Of a DNA stretch of 64,000 bases, positions 24,286-36,620 are shown piece by piece. Below the pieces are notes generated by a model. The model ran no database searches. It was not told where the DNA came from and saw nothing but the letters and a program-made list of their open reading frames with translations. How positions within the stretch are numbered: position 1 is the stretch's first letter; each line of letters opens with the position of its first letter. Source of the stretch: Hsuehochloa calcarea (Eukaryota > Streptophyta > Magnoliopsida > Poales > Poaceae); contig CM070609.1 in NCBI GenBank assembly GCA_036346395.1, positions 49,982,777 to 50,046,776 on the forward strand. Reading direction: 5' to 3'. Both the position numbers and the translations under genes were made by a program.

Positions 24286-25240
24286 GTGTGCAATCAATTT
24301 CTACACTCACGTGATACCGATAAATATCATAACTCATTGCTTATGTACAGATACATTATGAAACGTGCCCGTCGAATCAAAGAACCGGTGGGTTTCCTCG
24401 ACCCACACGTGGTCTCTGAGCAAACAATCAACCAAGACGCATCCTACGTCGAGAATTACATAAAAATGGGATTGCTTGCTCGAGCGGCGGGAGTACATAA
24501 TGGTGCCCTACAACCGTAAGTAAGTGCTTCAATATTTGCTATACAAATTACGTTTCAACATAGGTTTATGACTATAGCGACATACACGAGTAGGTTCCAT
24601 TGGATTCTTCTGATTCTTGTGCCAAAGAGGAACATGGTATTGTACCTTGATTCTCTACTCAACAAAAATCACGACTTCACCATTCTTAAAGGAATACTCG
24701 ATGTATGTTAATTTCCCCACATAACTCTATTGTAGTCTTCCTTCGCTTTAAATGGACAAGGATAACTTTTTGAATCATGTAGGGCTGTTCATCGGCTATG
24801 TTGCCGAGGAGGTTTATACAAGGGAACGAGCGCCACAACGACTCACGGGATGCGATTTCCAGACGCGCTACAACACAATAATCATATATCATACTCCGTA
24901 ATATTGCGTCTCGAATCGATTGTATATATATATGTAATTCTATTTTTGCAAGGCCGCCCGGCAAAAACGAGATCACCTATCGCATTCTACGATGCCATCA
25001 TATGCGACTATTAATTGCTTCTAGGATGAGCGATCCCGTGTTTGTCAATCTCGTAATAATTATCTCTAATTATAAATTTAAATATATATGCTTACTACTT
25101 TACTCGCTAGCGATGTGGCTTGAATATAGAGTTAAATGCACTCGAGATGGACCAGTCACCCACATTCGAGGAGCTCTATGGCTTCATCAAGGCGGACATA
25201 GTTAACACCAACGGAGAGTTTCACGCCCGTCGACACCGAT
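24286..25240 (+). pseudogene. Ulp1-like (C48) protease remnant in CACTA
   Basis: Ulp1-type cysteine proteases remove SUMO; plant CACTA and Mutator elements often carry a related domain whose role is unknown. Here the catalytic His context FHWILLILVPK (24595-24627) and Asp context VLYLDS (24647-24664) are plain. An upstream exon (24358-24515) ends at a good donor (GTAAGT, 24516) and the His exon starts after TAG at 24593. Removing this 78-bp intron joins the exons in phase. A second donor GTATGT is at 24703. The Cys block expected near 24950-25015 is not recognisable; only PPGK and CHHM remain there. The end, with a FEELYGFIKADI-type stretch (25157-25192), also fits the family. Whether it was a separate gene or fused to the preceding protein cannot be told. 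Confidence 0.7.
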
Positions 25241-25484
25241 GAGCGACCTCGAAACAATTGATTCAATATTGTAATTCACTTTGACTTGTTGTAATTCAAT
25301 TTGTAACTCTAGCGACAATATATAATTGAAACATTCTTTTGTAATTGATTTTGAGTTAAATGATCACTTTGAGTTGTCGGCAATTATACGTGACATGTTT
25401 CTACTTGCTAGTTTTCAGAGGGCATGGCTAGCAATTCACGAGGCTAATGAAAATACGAAAAATTTAATTAGGTTAAAGGACTTA
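25241..25484. other. CACTA 3' spacer
   Basis: A/T-rich sequence with two copies of TTGTAATTCA(A/C)TTTG (25269 and 25290). Probably the 3' untranslated region of the element's last gene. Confidence 0.4.
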
Positions 25485-25812
25485 TCACGAGCGGTTCTAA
25501 CTACGAACCGTGCAGTGATATGAATAACCTGAGCGGTTTGTAGTTGAAACCAAATGCGTGATAATGAATTATCACAAGCGGTTCCAACGACGAACCGTGC
25601 GTGATACTAAAGAATCACGAGCGGTTCCACCCACGAACCGCAGTGATTCTACGTAATCACTGCACGGTTCGTGGTCGGAACCGCTCAGTGATAAGAGTTA
25701 TCCTGACGGTTTTCAACCGCTCGTGATAACCGCCTGTTATCTCAGACATAAAATTTCAGACGGTTCAAAAACCGTCTGTGATGACTGTTACGAACCGTCT
25801 GTGATGACCTTT
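25485..25812. repeat. CACTA right subterminal palindrome array
   Basis: Units such as ATCACGAGCGGTTC, 4-10 bp, GAACCGTGCAGTGAT repeat at about 25488-25520, 25569-25605, 25611-25650 and 25655-25695. The final units use the TCACAGACGGTT form (25740-25805), like the internal array, so the two ends carry slightly different motifs. Confidence 0.85.
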
Positions 25813-25827
25813 TCTGTAGTAGTGCTA

Positions 25828-26854
25828 ATCCGAGGCGCAAGATGGCGCTATGAGTAGCTAGTTAGGTCGAGAGGTGTTAAAGACGGCGCATTGAAATACG
25901 TGTGCATGTGTCCCGTTTATTTTGGGACTTAACGGGAGCCCAATAGAATCAAACTTCTAGAAGGTCTAAGCCTTCACTATGAATAGCAGAGGGAGGTGGC
26001 TGCACCTCCTCTTCGTCTCTTCTGCAATTCTTGTAAACCCTAATTTTCTTAGGGAGAGCTTTTGTGGAGGCTAGGGTTCTTGATAGTTTGATGTGATTTT
26101 CATGCTCTTGGATTGAGCATTGTCCTCCATTGATGGAGAGGATGTAAGCCCATATCATATCAATCAATCAAAGGAAAGTTTGATCAAAGTTTTGTCTCAT
26201 TGCGTTCTTTCTCTCTATTTTATGATTTTGGGTCTTTCTTTGATCCGTGAGTTTTTGCTTGGTTTCTTCATTTGATCTATCTTGCTGCGACGTGTGGGAA
26301 TCTATCTAGGATCATCCTGATCATCAATCACCCACGAGCAAGAGTTTTGACCTTGTTTTCGTTTTGACCCGGTTTTGCACCTTCCTCATCTCAAACGAAA
26401 AAGGATCTTTATTCTTCCAAGAATTATCATAATATTTGATTGGAATAGCTTCCTGATATCATAGAGAAGGTGTGTTCCAAATTTCATCAAGTTTGGAGTT
26501 GTATATCAAAAGTTTCATCGATTTGCAACTTCGTCATCGGGTTGTTTTTCTGTTCTGGAGCACGACGGTCAGACCGCCGTGTCCCACCGGTCAGACCGGC
26601 AGGAAATCGGTCCGACCGCCAGTTAAACAGTGGTCCGACCGGCAGTGTATTGATTCGTTGTAATCTTTGCTGTTTTTGTTGCATTGCTTAGGGGTTTATA
26701 TTGGATTCAATATTAGTCTTCCGCTGTACTGATATACTTATCTTCATAGCTTCCATAGCTACTGGAGTGAAATTGTTGAATCCATTATTTGTGAAAAAGT
26801 GAGTGTGCTCCTATTCAACCCCCCCCCCCCCTTAGTAGCCTTTTCGGTCCAACA
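25828..26854 (+). mobile_element. Copia solo LTR, right part
   Basis: Resumes the LTR broken at 15722: GGCGCAAGATGGCG here aligns with the same words at 60608. It continues through GCATTGTCCTCCATTGATGG and TCACCCACGAGCAAG (26327-26341) to the end CGGTCCAACA at 26845-26854. The TATA site of its relatives is changed (CTATGAATAG, 25977). A run of 13 C (26819-26831) replaces the CACCCCCTC of the relatives. Confidence 0.8.
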
Positions 26855-26859
26855 TAACA

Positions 26860-27307
26860 AAATAGTGATAAATGTGTGGTTGATAGCATGTGATGCATAT
26901 ATGCTACTTCCATCCCATACATATTGCCTTCATTGATGACCTAAAAGCAACAATAAAGCAAAAATGAGTCCAAGACTCAGCAAGTACAAAATAGAACAAT
27001 AAACAAATAGTATAGCAGAGTGATCACCCGTCGACGAACTACTCTTTCCCTATACTCTTTCATACAGGGTCCATCCTCATTCCCATGGAGTCCCTACCAA
27101 AGTAGGTCTATCTCTAAAGCGCTCCGGACTAGCTATATAATTTTATCACTAATTACACCAGAATAATTATATGACTTCCTCATCGACCTAGCTCATATGC
27201 AATCCCTTCATGATGTGAATGCAATTGATGCAATGTTTTCCATTATCCATTAACATGATCCACTATCATCATGTTATCATCATTACCATATCATCACCAT
27301 GGTCATA
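26860..27307 (+). repeat. Outer gypsy-type LTR, segment 2
   Basis: Continuation of the LTR begun at 14664, after the copia solo LTR. It ends at TCATA (27303-27307), which with TCGTA at 42645 brackets the next inserted LTR. Text just before (ATCATCATTACCATATCATC) and just after that insertion (CATCATTATTATCATCATAT) is alike in type, supporting one original sequence. Short frames are not genes. Confidence 0.5.
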
Positions 27308-28025
27308 TGTAACATCCCAGAAGTTCATAAAATGTAAAAATATGGAATTTTTTAAAACTTTTTATGTGATAACTATTGCCATCCTTTTTACCTACATTTT
27401 TTAGAGTTATTTGAATTGCATTTTCTCTTCTTGACGGCATAAGTGGTACGAAACCAGAGAACCCCAAGGATATCAAATCATAAAGCAAAAACCCTAAAAT
27501 GAAAACCCCATAAACATAAATGGCCGGAGCGGAATAAACCTAAAAGCATGACTCTCCTCAATATTACATGTAAACCCTAGGATCGTAGGTATAGAATTCT
27601 AAAACCTAATTCCTTGAATAATCAAAGAGTCCAATTATAATTGTCAAACAAAGATCAAGCTATGTCTGGCAGTACATGAGAATTACCTAATGACCTTGTC
27701 GATTCCTCGCCCATTACATCCCGAGCCTTGCATTGGCACTTGCGCTGAGCACATCGTAGGGCTCGCCGGCATTGTAATCTTCCCCAATTTCGGTCAATAG
27801 CCCTAATTCTACCACCGTGTCGTCTCCGGTGAGTTTTATTTCAATACTCATCACCATTAAGCACTCTTATAAGTCGGGTATACTTTCCCAATCACTCTCG
27901 GACCTTCTTCTTTCTCAGGTCACCTCATCCGCACGTGGCCCCCGCTTGCTGCCGCCGGTCATCGTCGCCAGAACTCCACAGCCATCTCCGGTGCTGGTAA
28001 GTTCCTTGGGTCTTGTAGAGGTTCA
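27308..28025 (+). mobile_element. Gypsy solo LTR B, segment 1
   Basis: Starts TGTAACATCCCAGAAG. The LTR appears to run in three pieces (27308-28025, 32358-34705, 42537-42644) and to end in GGGGTCTGGCA at 42644, with TCATA and TCGTA as a four-of-five target duplication. The total without insertions is about 3.2 kb. The end at 42644 is the least certain point. Confidence 0.55.
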
Positions 28026-31000
28026 TGTGAGACCCCGGTTTACCTGTCTTGTAATTCTTAACCATCCACTTGGTCCTAGCATCACAAATCAAATAAAGCA
28101 AGACTTGAAACATGTATACTTCCCAGAAATGCAGTATACACACCCCTTTACAAAATTCGTGCATCAATTCCATTCATTCACATAGAACCGAAGCACAACC
28201 ATAAACCAGAAGTTAACATAAATAAAGGATAGTTATTACAAAAGAGAGGCCGACCGGCCAAAAATCATACAAATACCAATTAAACAGCGGAAGCAAAAGT
28301 GTCATAAGATGGCCATAAACAAAAGAGCCAATCAGTGTGCCTTTGACCCACAAGGCAACCGACCGGGCCGCCAAGCTAGTCGTCAAACCCGCAGCACATC
28401 TCACAAAAGTAAGGCCCTTGGGGCTCACTTTCCTCTTCTGCAACAAATAGTTAAGCAAAGCAAATGAGTACAAAAATTGTACTCCGCAAGACTTACGTGT
28501 AGAATAACAGACCTATACATATGCTACATGCAAGCTTATTTAAGTGGAGGCTGTATGTTTCATTTTCGGCACAAAGCAATCTTTATTTGCAATAATGTAG
28601 TACATTTAAAAGCAAGTTGACAAATCTATTTTTAATGTTCAAATAATAGTAAAGGACAACAATAATAACAGTAGGTAGAGGACAATAATAATCCTGGAAG
28701 TGACTAAACCATTAGTCACCACAATAATAGCATGAATTACCCATTCAAACCAACCATGCCAAATTTTAATGAAAAAGGTTGTAGTCTAATTCTCACGGGG
28801 CGTATCCGAGCGTGTCCATAACCTAGCACGAGGCTATTCGAATAGTTTTATCCCTGCAGGGGTGTACCAATGTACCCACACGTCAGACCACCTTTTTGCC
28901 ACATGATTAGCATACTTCCTTTGGAATGCCGGCACAGCTAAGTCCTTCGAGACATTTCCAATATTATGCCTTAACTACAAGTCGCCCGTATGGATAGAAA
29001 CCCATACGTTGTGTCGGAATCATCGTAAAGCCTTAGTCAACTACCCATTGCGGGTAAAGTCTTGGACAACTACGATGTCCCTTGAGGTGGAGAGCCTACC
29101 CGGAATCTCCACCACCGCACACCCAACACAAGAACACAGATCCTTTTTCACACAACACACAACCCCCTCCTGCGACTCGGAGCTAACACACGCCAAAGTA
29201 CTAAGTCAAGAGAGGTCCCATATCCCTCTCGTGTGGTTAGCCCGCAAATTGCTCAATACGGTGGCGCAAGTAATTCGGTCCTTGTTGACTTAGGCATACC
29301 ACCACAACCCAAACAACCACACCATCCAACCAATATGCCCAACTCTAAATCAATTTTTCATTTTTTAGATTTTGACTTTACAAAATAACAAAGCACAAGT
29401 GCTGGACATAAAGGAATAATAATTAGATGTGTGACCAAGATCATCGACTAAATCGATGATCGCCCATTACTACCGAAACTAAGCATTTCTAAGCAATTTT
29501 TAAATCGCAGCCTACTAAGTGACAAGAGCTCATCCATTGAACTCAAATCACAGCAAATAACCTAGGCTCAGGTAGTAAAGGATAATCAATTCCTACAGAT
29601 TATGCAACTATAGGATCCACTAATCATAATTTAACACAAAATAGCAATGCATACATACAAGTTGAAATCAATATATTAGACTTAAAAAATACTGGGATTA
29701 ACATGATCAAACTGCTTGCATGGTTGCTGCTGTTCAAGATGTTGCGCAAGATCACTTAGGTTATCAATGTGCTCTTCGGAACCTAACGAGAAAGCGCAAA
29801 AGAACCAATAAGAACGAAGAAAACACAAAAACTCAACAGCAAACTTTCTCCGAATGCTTTGAAAATTTTACAGCAGCAAGAGCATGATTTATAAGGAATT
29901 TAGCAATAAGAACCAATTGATTTGGATTCTTAATACAAAAGATATGAGCAAAACAAATCAGCTCAGCCTTATAAATCACAAATACTACTATTCATTGCAA
30001 CTAAAATCTTCGCAAAAATTCATGGAGCTATAATGAGGTTAGAAACATTTTTATATTAAAGTTTAGTTAAAAACATAACTAACAAAATTTGAATCCACCG
30101 AAAAGGAATTAAAATGAAATAGTTATACATTTTACAAGTTAATTTCATTTTTCAGTTAACAAATAATCCTTTCGGGGAAATCTGGGATTAAAACGACGTG
30201 GACGAACTTGGACTGTTGATCTTGAATCCAACGGTCCAAGTCCACGGGACAGCACGCGCTCCAGCGGCTCACAACCCCACCGTTGGATTTAGATCCAATG
30301 GTCCACGTGGATGGAGACGTTCGGATGGTCCGAACGTTCACACGCACATGAGCCGTTGGTCTTGAGTTGGACGGCTCACAACGAAGGAACCTTCGACCGG
30401 TCCGAACGTTCACGCGAACCTGAGCCGTAGATTCGAAATCCAATGGCCCATGCGCGCAGAGCACAACGCGCGCGCGGGGCTCATACGTTCACCGTTGGAT
30501 TTAGATACAACAGTTCATGTGGATCGAGACATTCGGATGGTCCGAACGTTCACTCGAATCCGAGCCGTTGATCTAAAATCCTACGGTACACATGGATCAC
30601 CGCGTTCGGATGGTCCGAACGTTCACACGATTGTGGACCGTTGATCTAAGGATCGACGGACCACAGCGAACCACATTCCGAACGTTCGCGCCCAGTTCAA
30701 CCGACAAAACTCAGCGGCGAAAGGAGGCTCGCCGCCGGCGACTCTGGTCACGGCGGTGCGAGCAAAGGCCCAAAATGGGTCCGCAATAGCTTTGCGCACA
30801 CAATGGGACCAAAAATCGCGTTGGCGGTCTAGAACGCAAGCAAGCGGAGTTCTGAGGTGACAAAATGGCCGAAAAATGAAAAATGCAAAGAAGCTCTGCT
30901 GCGGTCCAAGTAAGCGTGTGCCAAGCAACTAGGGACTAATGTGGAGTTACCTGGGCACGGGAGAGGCACAGAGAAAGGTTGGAGCTGCTCCGGTGATGAA

Positions 31001-32352
31001 AAATGGTGCTTTTGGCCGAAAATGGGGAATCTCCAATTCAGCCAAGCCCTGAGGAAGATAAGCAAAATTGAGCAAGGGTTAAGCTCAAGAGAATCAAGAA
31101 GGAGCAGAGGGAGCAAGAGTGGAGAGAGAGAGCCACTGTTATGCGCCTTCATAAAAGCTTGAAGCTCGACAATGGCGGCCGAAATGGTTTTGGATGAATG
31201 CAGCTCAAACAAACACTGAAGTGCTAGCTAAAGTTGCGGATATGCTAAAGGAAGCCAAAGGAGAAGCAATGGAGCTTAAATAGAGTAAATGACAGAGAGC
31301 AACGGCAATAAACCCTCTCGGGTCAAACCTGCCACGAGAGCACTTGAGAGCGACGAGAGCAGTTAGTAATGGACTTTTGAGGGCGGTGCATGACGGGTAA
31401 TCAATGCGAGCAAAGAGAGCCGTTTAACGGTGGTCACCGAGGTGACACTCTGCCGCTCAGTCCCGCTGCGCCATGGCTTTTGACTCAATCGCACGCTTGC
31501 TCGGGGCGAGGAAGGAGGCGACACGGCCACCGTTGGATTGAAATCGAGCGGTTAAAATGAGCGGACGATTGGAGCGGTCGAGCGTTCACTTCAATCCACG
31601 CCGTTATCTCCAAATCGGACGATTCAAATGAACGGGATGATCGGCGGTCGAGCGTTCACTTCAATCCGACTGTTGATCTAAGATCCAGCGACTCGTTGAT
31701 CGAAGCGTTGGATGGTCGAACGTTCACACACATATGAGTCGTTGATCTCGGATCCAACGATCCGCGATACTCGCGGCGAGCGATGCCGGGTGCGATTAGT
31801 TGGTCAGGCGAGTCAAGTGGCTCAAGCCCGAGTCTGACTCGCACCCAAGGAATAGTGAAAACCAACTAGGGTTCGAATTAAGCAGCTAATTTTTGGAGGA
31901 TTTGCTTGAGGTAGCAAACAATCTCCAAAAATCATGAAATTTTAACTGGAGGTTGCTGACTTAAGGACTAACCTTACATAAAATTTCCAGAGATTTTTAT
32001 GCACTGCATTCTTCTCCAAAAATTCCAGAATGTTGGAGTTAGGGTTTGACCAAGCTTTGACTGGGTTTGACTTGCCTCCCAAAATTATCAAATAATTTTT
32101 AAAAATCATGAAATATTTCAGAGGTGTCACAAGTCATCTCTAGAGCTCAGAAAAATATTTACATGGGTTTGGCACAAGATCTTTCCCAATGAGGTTTTTG
32201 ATTGGAGTCAATTGAGGATTTTGATTTTGATTTTTCCACAATCCCTGTACAAGAATCATGGAACTGATCAAACACATCCAGGTGTGAGAAAAGTTTAAAT
32301 TTCTCCTTATTTTTATACATTTAAAACACAAATCTACATTTGGAATGTTACA
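28026..32352 (+). mobile_element. Gypsy solo LTR C, about 4.3 kb
   Basis: Starts TGTGAGACCCCGGTTTACCT and ends TTTGGAATGTTACA. The flanks GTTCA (28021-28025) and GTTAA (32353-32357) match at four of five bases. The 3' portion (about 30900-32352) matches copies A and B at 1-2986, and the start matches the fragment at 19769. A GTACTCCGCAAGACTTACGTG-type splice-like or primer-proximal stretch near 28480 and the palindromic GGTCCGAACGTTC array at 30200-30690 are typical of very long grass LTRs. No protein domain is seen in any of its frames. It could be more than one element, since 4.3 kb is long, but no internal boundary was found. Confidence 0.55.
30200..30700. repeat. Degenerate palindrome array in gypsy LTR C
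   Basis: Units of about 60-110 bp combine CCGTTGGATTTAGATCC-like and GGATGGTCCGAACGTTCAC words: TCCGAACGTTCAC occurs at about 30338, 30400, 30541 and 30616. A second cluster lies at 31530-31770, and diverged equivalents at 660-1010 and 2250-2480 in copies A and B. Confidence 0.7.
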
Positions 32353-32357
32353 GTTAA

Positions 32358-34705
32358 TGCTCACGCCACCTAGTCGTTGTGTCATTGGTTTGCAAAAGCA
32401 CAATTCCAACCATGAACTCCGTCGCCAAACCGCTTCGCGCCGCCGCCTTAGGCCACCGGAGCCTCGCTGCCGGTAGCAGTAGGGTCGCCAGGTTAGCTGG
32501 TGCACCGTAGGCCGGATCACCGGCATTGAGCTGGAGAAAATCATGCTCGAGACTGCTCTGCTTGTCCGAATGAAGGCAGCTCCTGTAGCTCCGTAATTAA
32601 CTACCGATTCCATGTAGTAAGTATAGTATTAAAAGCTAATCATTGATTATAATGGCTGCGAAGTTCCACTGCCATGCGGGCTCAGGGTACAGAAACCCAG
32701 TGTGTTAGCACTCTGATTTCCCCGCTGAGCTATTGACGTGCAGGCCCGGACACATCAAGCACACAGTGGACTTTGGACCGTAGACCAGGTACTGTGCTGA
32801 TGGACCAACGGTCCACAAACTATTTAGATGGACCATGTGACTGACATCGGGACCCACTTATCAGTAATTAGATTCTTTAGGGAAAATAAAACTGAAATGA
32901 AAAGAAAATGTATAGGGGTCCACCTGTCATTCACTATATGCTTTCGGATGAGAAATAAATCAAAAATAAAAGTAAATACACACGGGCCCCACCTGTCAGC
33001 CAAGTAGATCCTCTCTCCTCTGTTTAATTCAGCAAATTAAATTAGGGTTTAAACTTCAGGAGGCCCGTTCTCACTCATTTTAACTCTAATCAAGCGATTT
33101 TTGTCTCTAAATTCATCTAAAATCAAAACGTACTCAACTAATCTAGAAACACCCAATTTAGAGTTCAGTTAAATTTTTGAATGGAATTTGAAGTGCACAT
33201 CTACTTATTTTAATTTTGGTTAAATTTTGCATATATAAAATTGGAAGCTCCCGAGGACCCTCTAGTAGACCAAGAGCAAGAACAGAAGTACCTTGACCAA
33301 AATGAGTCAATACTTTGATCATATTGCACCTAATTTTTACAATTATATTGTTTTAAATTATAAAATTGCATTGCTATGTTTTATACAAATATATTGGTCT
33401 AGCTCATAGTTAATGCCCTAACAATAGTTGTGTATAAACTCCCAAATCCTTGAATTTGGATATTACCCTTGTTACCCTAGATTAATGGAATACCAAATAG
33501 CCACTAATTATATATTTAAAGGACATGCTTAGCTTGGCGTAGTATCATTGTCATTCAGGCAATACATTGCCCAACATCACTTAATCTTTTGAAAATAAAA
33601 TTGGGCAGTCGAGGTTGAGCATGGCTGGTATGTTGGACTAAAGGGTATTTTGAAAACAAAATAAAACCTAAAAAATAGATTTAGACTCGAGCGGCTAGAA
33701 AGAGTGGCTAGTGCCGGGTGCACAGGAGAATGTTAGTATGTGCATGTACCACCCGAGTCGATTAAGGACCAAATCTAGTAATGATCTCTCATGTAAAAAT
33801 AGTACAACCACAAATCGATAAGACCTACGAGCTGGCTAATTAATTTGTTCACCTCGGCATGGCTTCGCCATTGGTGGATGCAGGTGCACAGACAGGGGAG
33901 AACAAAGCCATGGGAACTGCACGGCACAAAAGGGAGACCTCCCGGGGACAAGCATTAGAGTCCAAAGGAGGTGATACCTAGCGGTGCGAAGTTGCAATGA
34001 GGTGGGACATTGTAAAGGTCTTGTGATAATCAACATTAGCCACACACCTACGGAAGTGTGTCGGGCAGTATAAGTTGATTTATCTCTTATGGGTAAAGTG
34101 TACAAACTTTACATAGTAAGAAAACTATCTAGATAGCCATGCTCACGGTTAGGAGCGGTGTTGAGAACTTGCTTGATATAGTTTTCCTTTTTATAAAATC
34201 ATTTGTGTGTGTGTGGAATGAAAAGGGTGGGTTGGAGCCCAAAGAATTGAGAAAGTCTGGTCAGGGACCAGTGGTAAATACGGGATAGCCTGAGCATTGA
34301 GTGGTCGGAGCTACTCAATGGTATAGGAGACGGAATCTCCACTAGTACTTTACAACAAAAACTCAGTTTATAAAACATGTGTTAGTTAAAACTGCTAAGT
34401 CTCAGGAATACTTGGCTTTGTACAAATAAAAGAAACATGAACCTCCCTTGACTAGCCTAGCATGTACAATAATTGCATTGTATATTGGCTCGCGAGTATG
34501 GTTGCGTATTCAGGCTCGCTTAATATAACCTTTCAAAGCCACTTGACCAAGATCCATATGATCACTACTCGGCCGCTGGACCAGATGGTGAAGAAGACGG
34601 TGAAATTTAGGCTGGGACCCCAGTCGCTTACGTGCGTGCCCCCTTTTGTAAGATAGTTGGCCGTATGGCCTGTTATGTAATAATTAAGTTGTTGAACAAT
34701 GTATG
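32358..34705 (+). repeat. Gypsy solo LTR B, segment 2
   Basis: Non-coding LTR sequence between the LTR C insertion and the gag-only copia element. It contains a GC-rich stretch near 32420-32520, CCCACCTGTCAG-type text near 32925 and 32985, and a TGTGTGTGTG run near 34203. It ends in GTATG (34701-34705), the target duplication of the copia element. The frames at 33836-34105 and 34462-34656 are not supported as genes. Confidence 0.5.
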
Positions 34706-36566
34706 TGTGGATATCGTGAGGATATGTGCACGATCTCAGGATGATGAGTCAATTGGCAATGGCTTTGTTGGTTTGCAAAATCTCGCGTTTTCGGGGTTTG
34801 CTTCTTGCTGTCAGACCACAGGCGGTATGACCGGTGGAGTGGGGCGGTCAGACCGCCCGTGGGACGGTCGGACCGGCAATGGTGGCCGGTCGGACCGGCT
34901 TGACCTAACTTTGGATTTTGGAGCTAATCCAAAAATAGGTTGTGTAGGCGGTGAGGAGTCTCTGGATGTGGTCCCATCATTTTGGAGCTCCGGTCAAAGT
35001 TCTATTGAGTTGAAAATTCCGAAGGTTTGGATTTTCAAGCTAGAATTTTAGCTAAGTCTTTTTGACCGTCCGACCGCCCGTTGTGGGAGCGGTCCGACCG
35101 GCACGATATCGGTCGGACCCGGCCTTGTGGGGCGGTCGGGCCGTGATGACTGGAGGTAAGCCAAGTTCGCATTGATGCATGTTGATTGAGTTTAATGTTT
35201 GGTTATCAATGCTTTATTGTTGCATATTGCATTGCGGAACTAACGTGGGTCAAGTTGTGAAGAACTTGTTCCGGAAGCGATTTGTTTGTCTATTCTTGTG
35301 CGGTGGCTTGCGAGTCAACGGCGTCAGCGGTGAGTGGATCGGGACTACGCTTGGAGGCGAGGTCGAGCGATCGGGGATCTGGGTGGTCGTGTGACTCAAG
35401 CATGGTGCGAGATGGGCAAGATGGATCGAGCGGGTGGTTGAAGCAATTTGGTTGGATAAGGCGGTGCGGATATCGGTGCGAGTCTGGGAGGTTCCGGGGA
35501 TTGGACAGAGAGGCTTGGCGTCGATGAGAACCGTGATCAACCTACGTGGTGAAGCGGCGATTGCTTCAGCAGTTAGTGTGTGGATCCCATGTGTGAGTGG
35601 GCCCCAAATGTGTAACTCTAGTCCTCTCTAGTATAAATAGGAAGGGGAGAAGGAAAACACAGGAGGCATTCATTTGGTTTCTCCCTTGCTTTTCTAGGGT
35701 TAGGGTTTGGAGAGGAAGAGGGAGAGATTGTATGCTCCTTGGGTGAGCTCTTGTCCTCCTAGTTGGAGTGGCTTTGTAAGCATCTTGTGAGATCAATCAA
35801 TCTTGTGATGCTTGCTTGAGAGATCATTTGTCTCCTCTTTGTGTTCTTCTCTCATTTGAATGAATTTGGTGCTTCCTTGATTCAAGGGTTTATGCTTGGT
35901 CTCTTGACCCATTTTGTCTTGCTTTGATGTGTGGGAATACTCCTAGAATCATCTAGACCATCAATCCTCACAAGCAAGTCTTGAATCAAAGTTTTTCATA
36001 TTTCTAGGGTTTGTGCACTTCTTGTTTAAATTCTTGAGAGATCGATTCTACGAAGTGGATCTGAAGGATCGTCGCTAGAAATAGGTCTCTAATATCTTTA
36101 GGGAAGTGTGCTCGAAATTTGGTCAAGTTTCATTGGTTGAATCAAAAGTTGGATCAAATTTCGTTTTGGATTTGGGGGTGGATTTTGATCTTGGGTGAAC
36201 CGGTCGACCGGTCTTATAACGGCGGTCCGACCGCCGTATATTCAGACATTATCTTTGCGGGTCGAACCGTATCACCGGTCCGACCGCCGCTAGTTGCTTG
36301 TCGGATCGGCCATTGGTTGAGCGTCGGTCCGACCCTTTGTGGTAGCCGGTCGACCGCCGTGCCGGATCAACCCTTTGAGTTTAAGTCTCCACATTTGTGT
36401 CGTGTGGTTGTCGGGGTTTGTCGAGTTGACACAAGGCTTCATTGTGTGCTTCTGCGATCTTCTTAGCTCTCATAGCTAAAGGAGTAAAGTTCGTGTTGAA
36501 TTCGACTTAGGCGAGAAAGTTTTGAAAGCGCCTATTCACCCCCTCGATCGCCTTTCCGGTTCTACA
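34706..36566 (+). repeat. 5' LTR of the gag-only copia element
   Basis: 1,861 bp, TGTGGATATCGTGAGG to CCGGTTCTACA. A TATA box (TATAAATA, 35632-35639) is followed by a purine-rich leader. Clusters of GGTCGGACCG palindromes lie at 34827-34900, 35067-35145 and 36198-36360. Confidence 0.93.
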
Positions 36567-36568
36567 AG

Positions 36569-36584
36569 TGGTATCGAGCCGGTT
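36569..36584 (+). other. Primer-binding site (initiator tRNA-Met type)
   Basis: TGGTATCGAGCCGGTT starts two bases after the 5' LTR. It resembles the TGGTATCAGAGC complement of the plant initiator methionine tRNA 3' end, with one base missing. The same site follows the 5' LTR at 52519. Confidence 0.8.
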
Positions 36585-36620
36585 AGCTCTTTTCTCTAGA
36601 TCTTAACGGTCTTTGGAGCC

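Larger units (their letters stand above)
15723..25824 (+). mobile_element. CACTA (En/Spm-type) DNA transposon, 10.1 kb
   Basis: The left end CACTACTACAAAACATG and the right end (read inward on the minus strand) CACTACTACAGAAAAGG form short terminal inverted repeats. Three-base duplications CTA flank it at 15720-15722 and 25825-25827, the size typical of CACTA elements. Arrays of short palindromes sit inside each end, as in the family. Between them are broken remains of a TNP2-type transposase (about 16540-19680), a second En/Spm-type protein (about 22300-24120) and a Ulp1-like protease (24286-25240), plus pieces of gypsy LTR. It lies inside a copia solo LTR. Both protein regions have stops and frame changes, so it is unlikely to be autonomous now. 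Confidence 0.93.
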
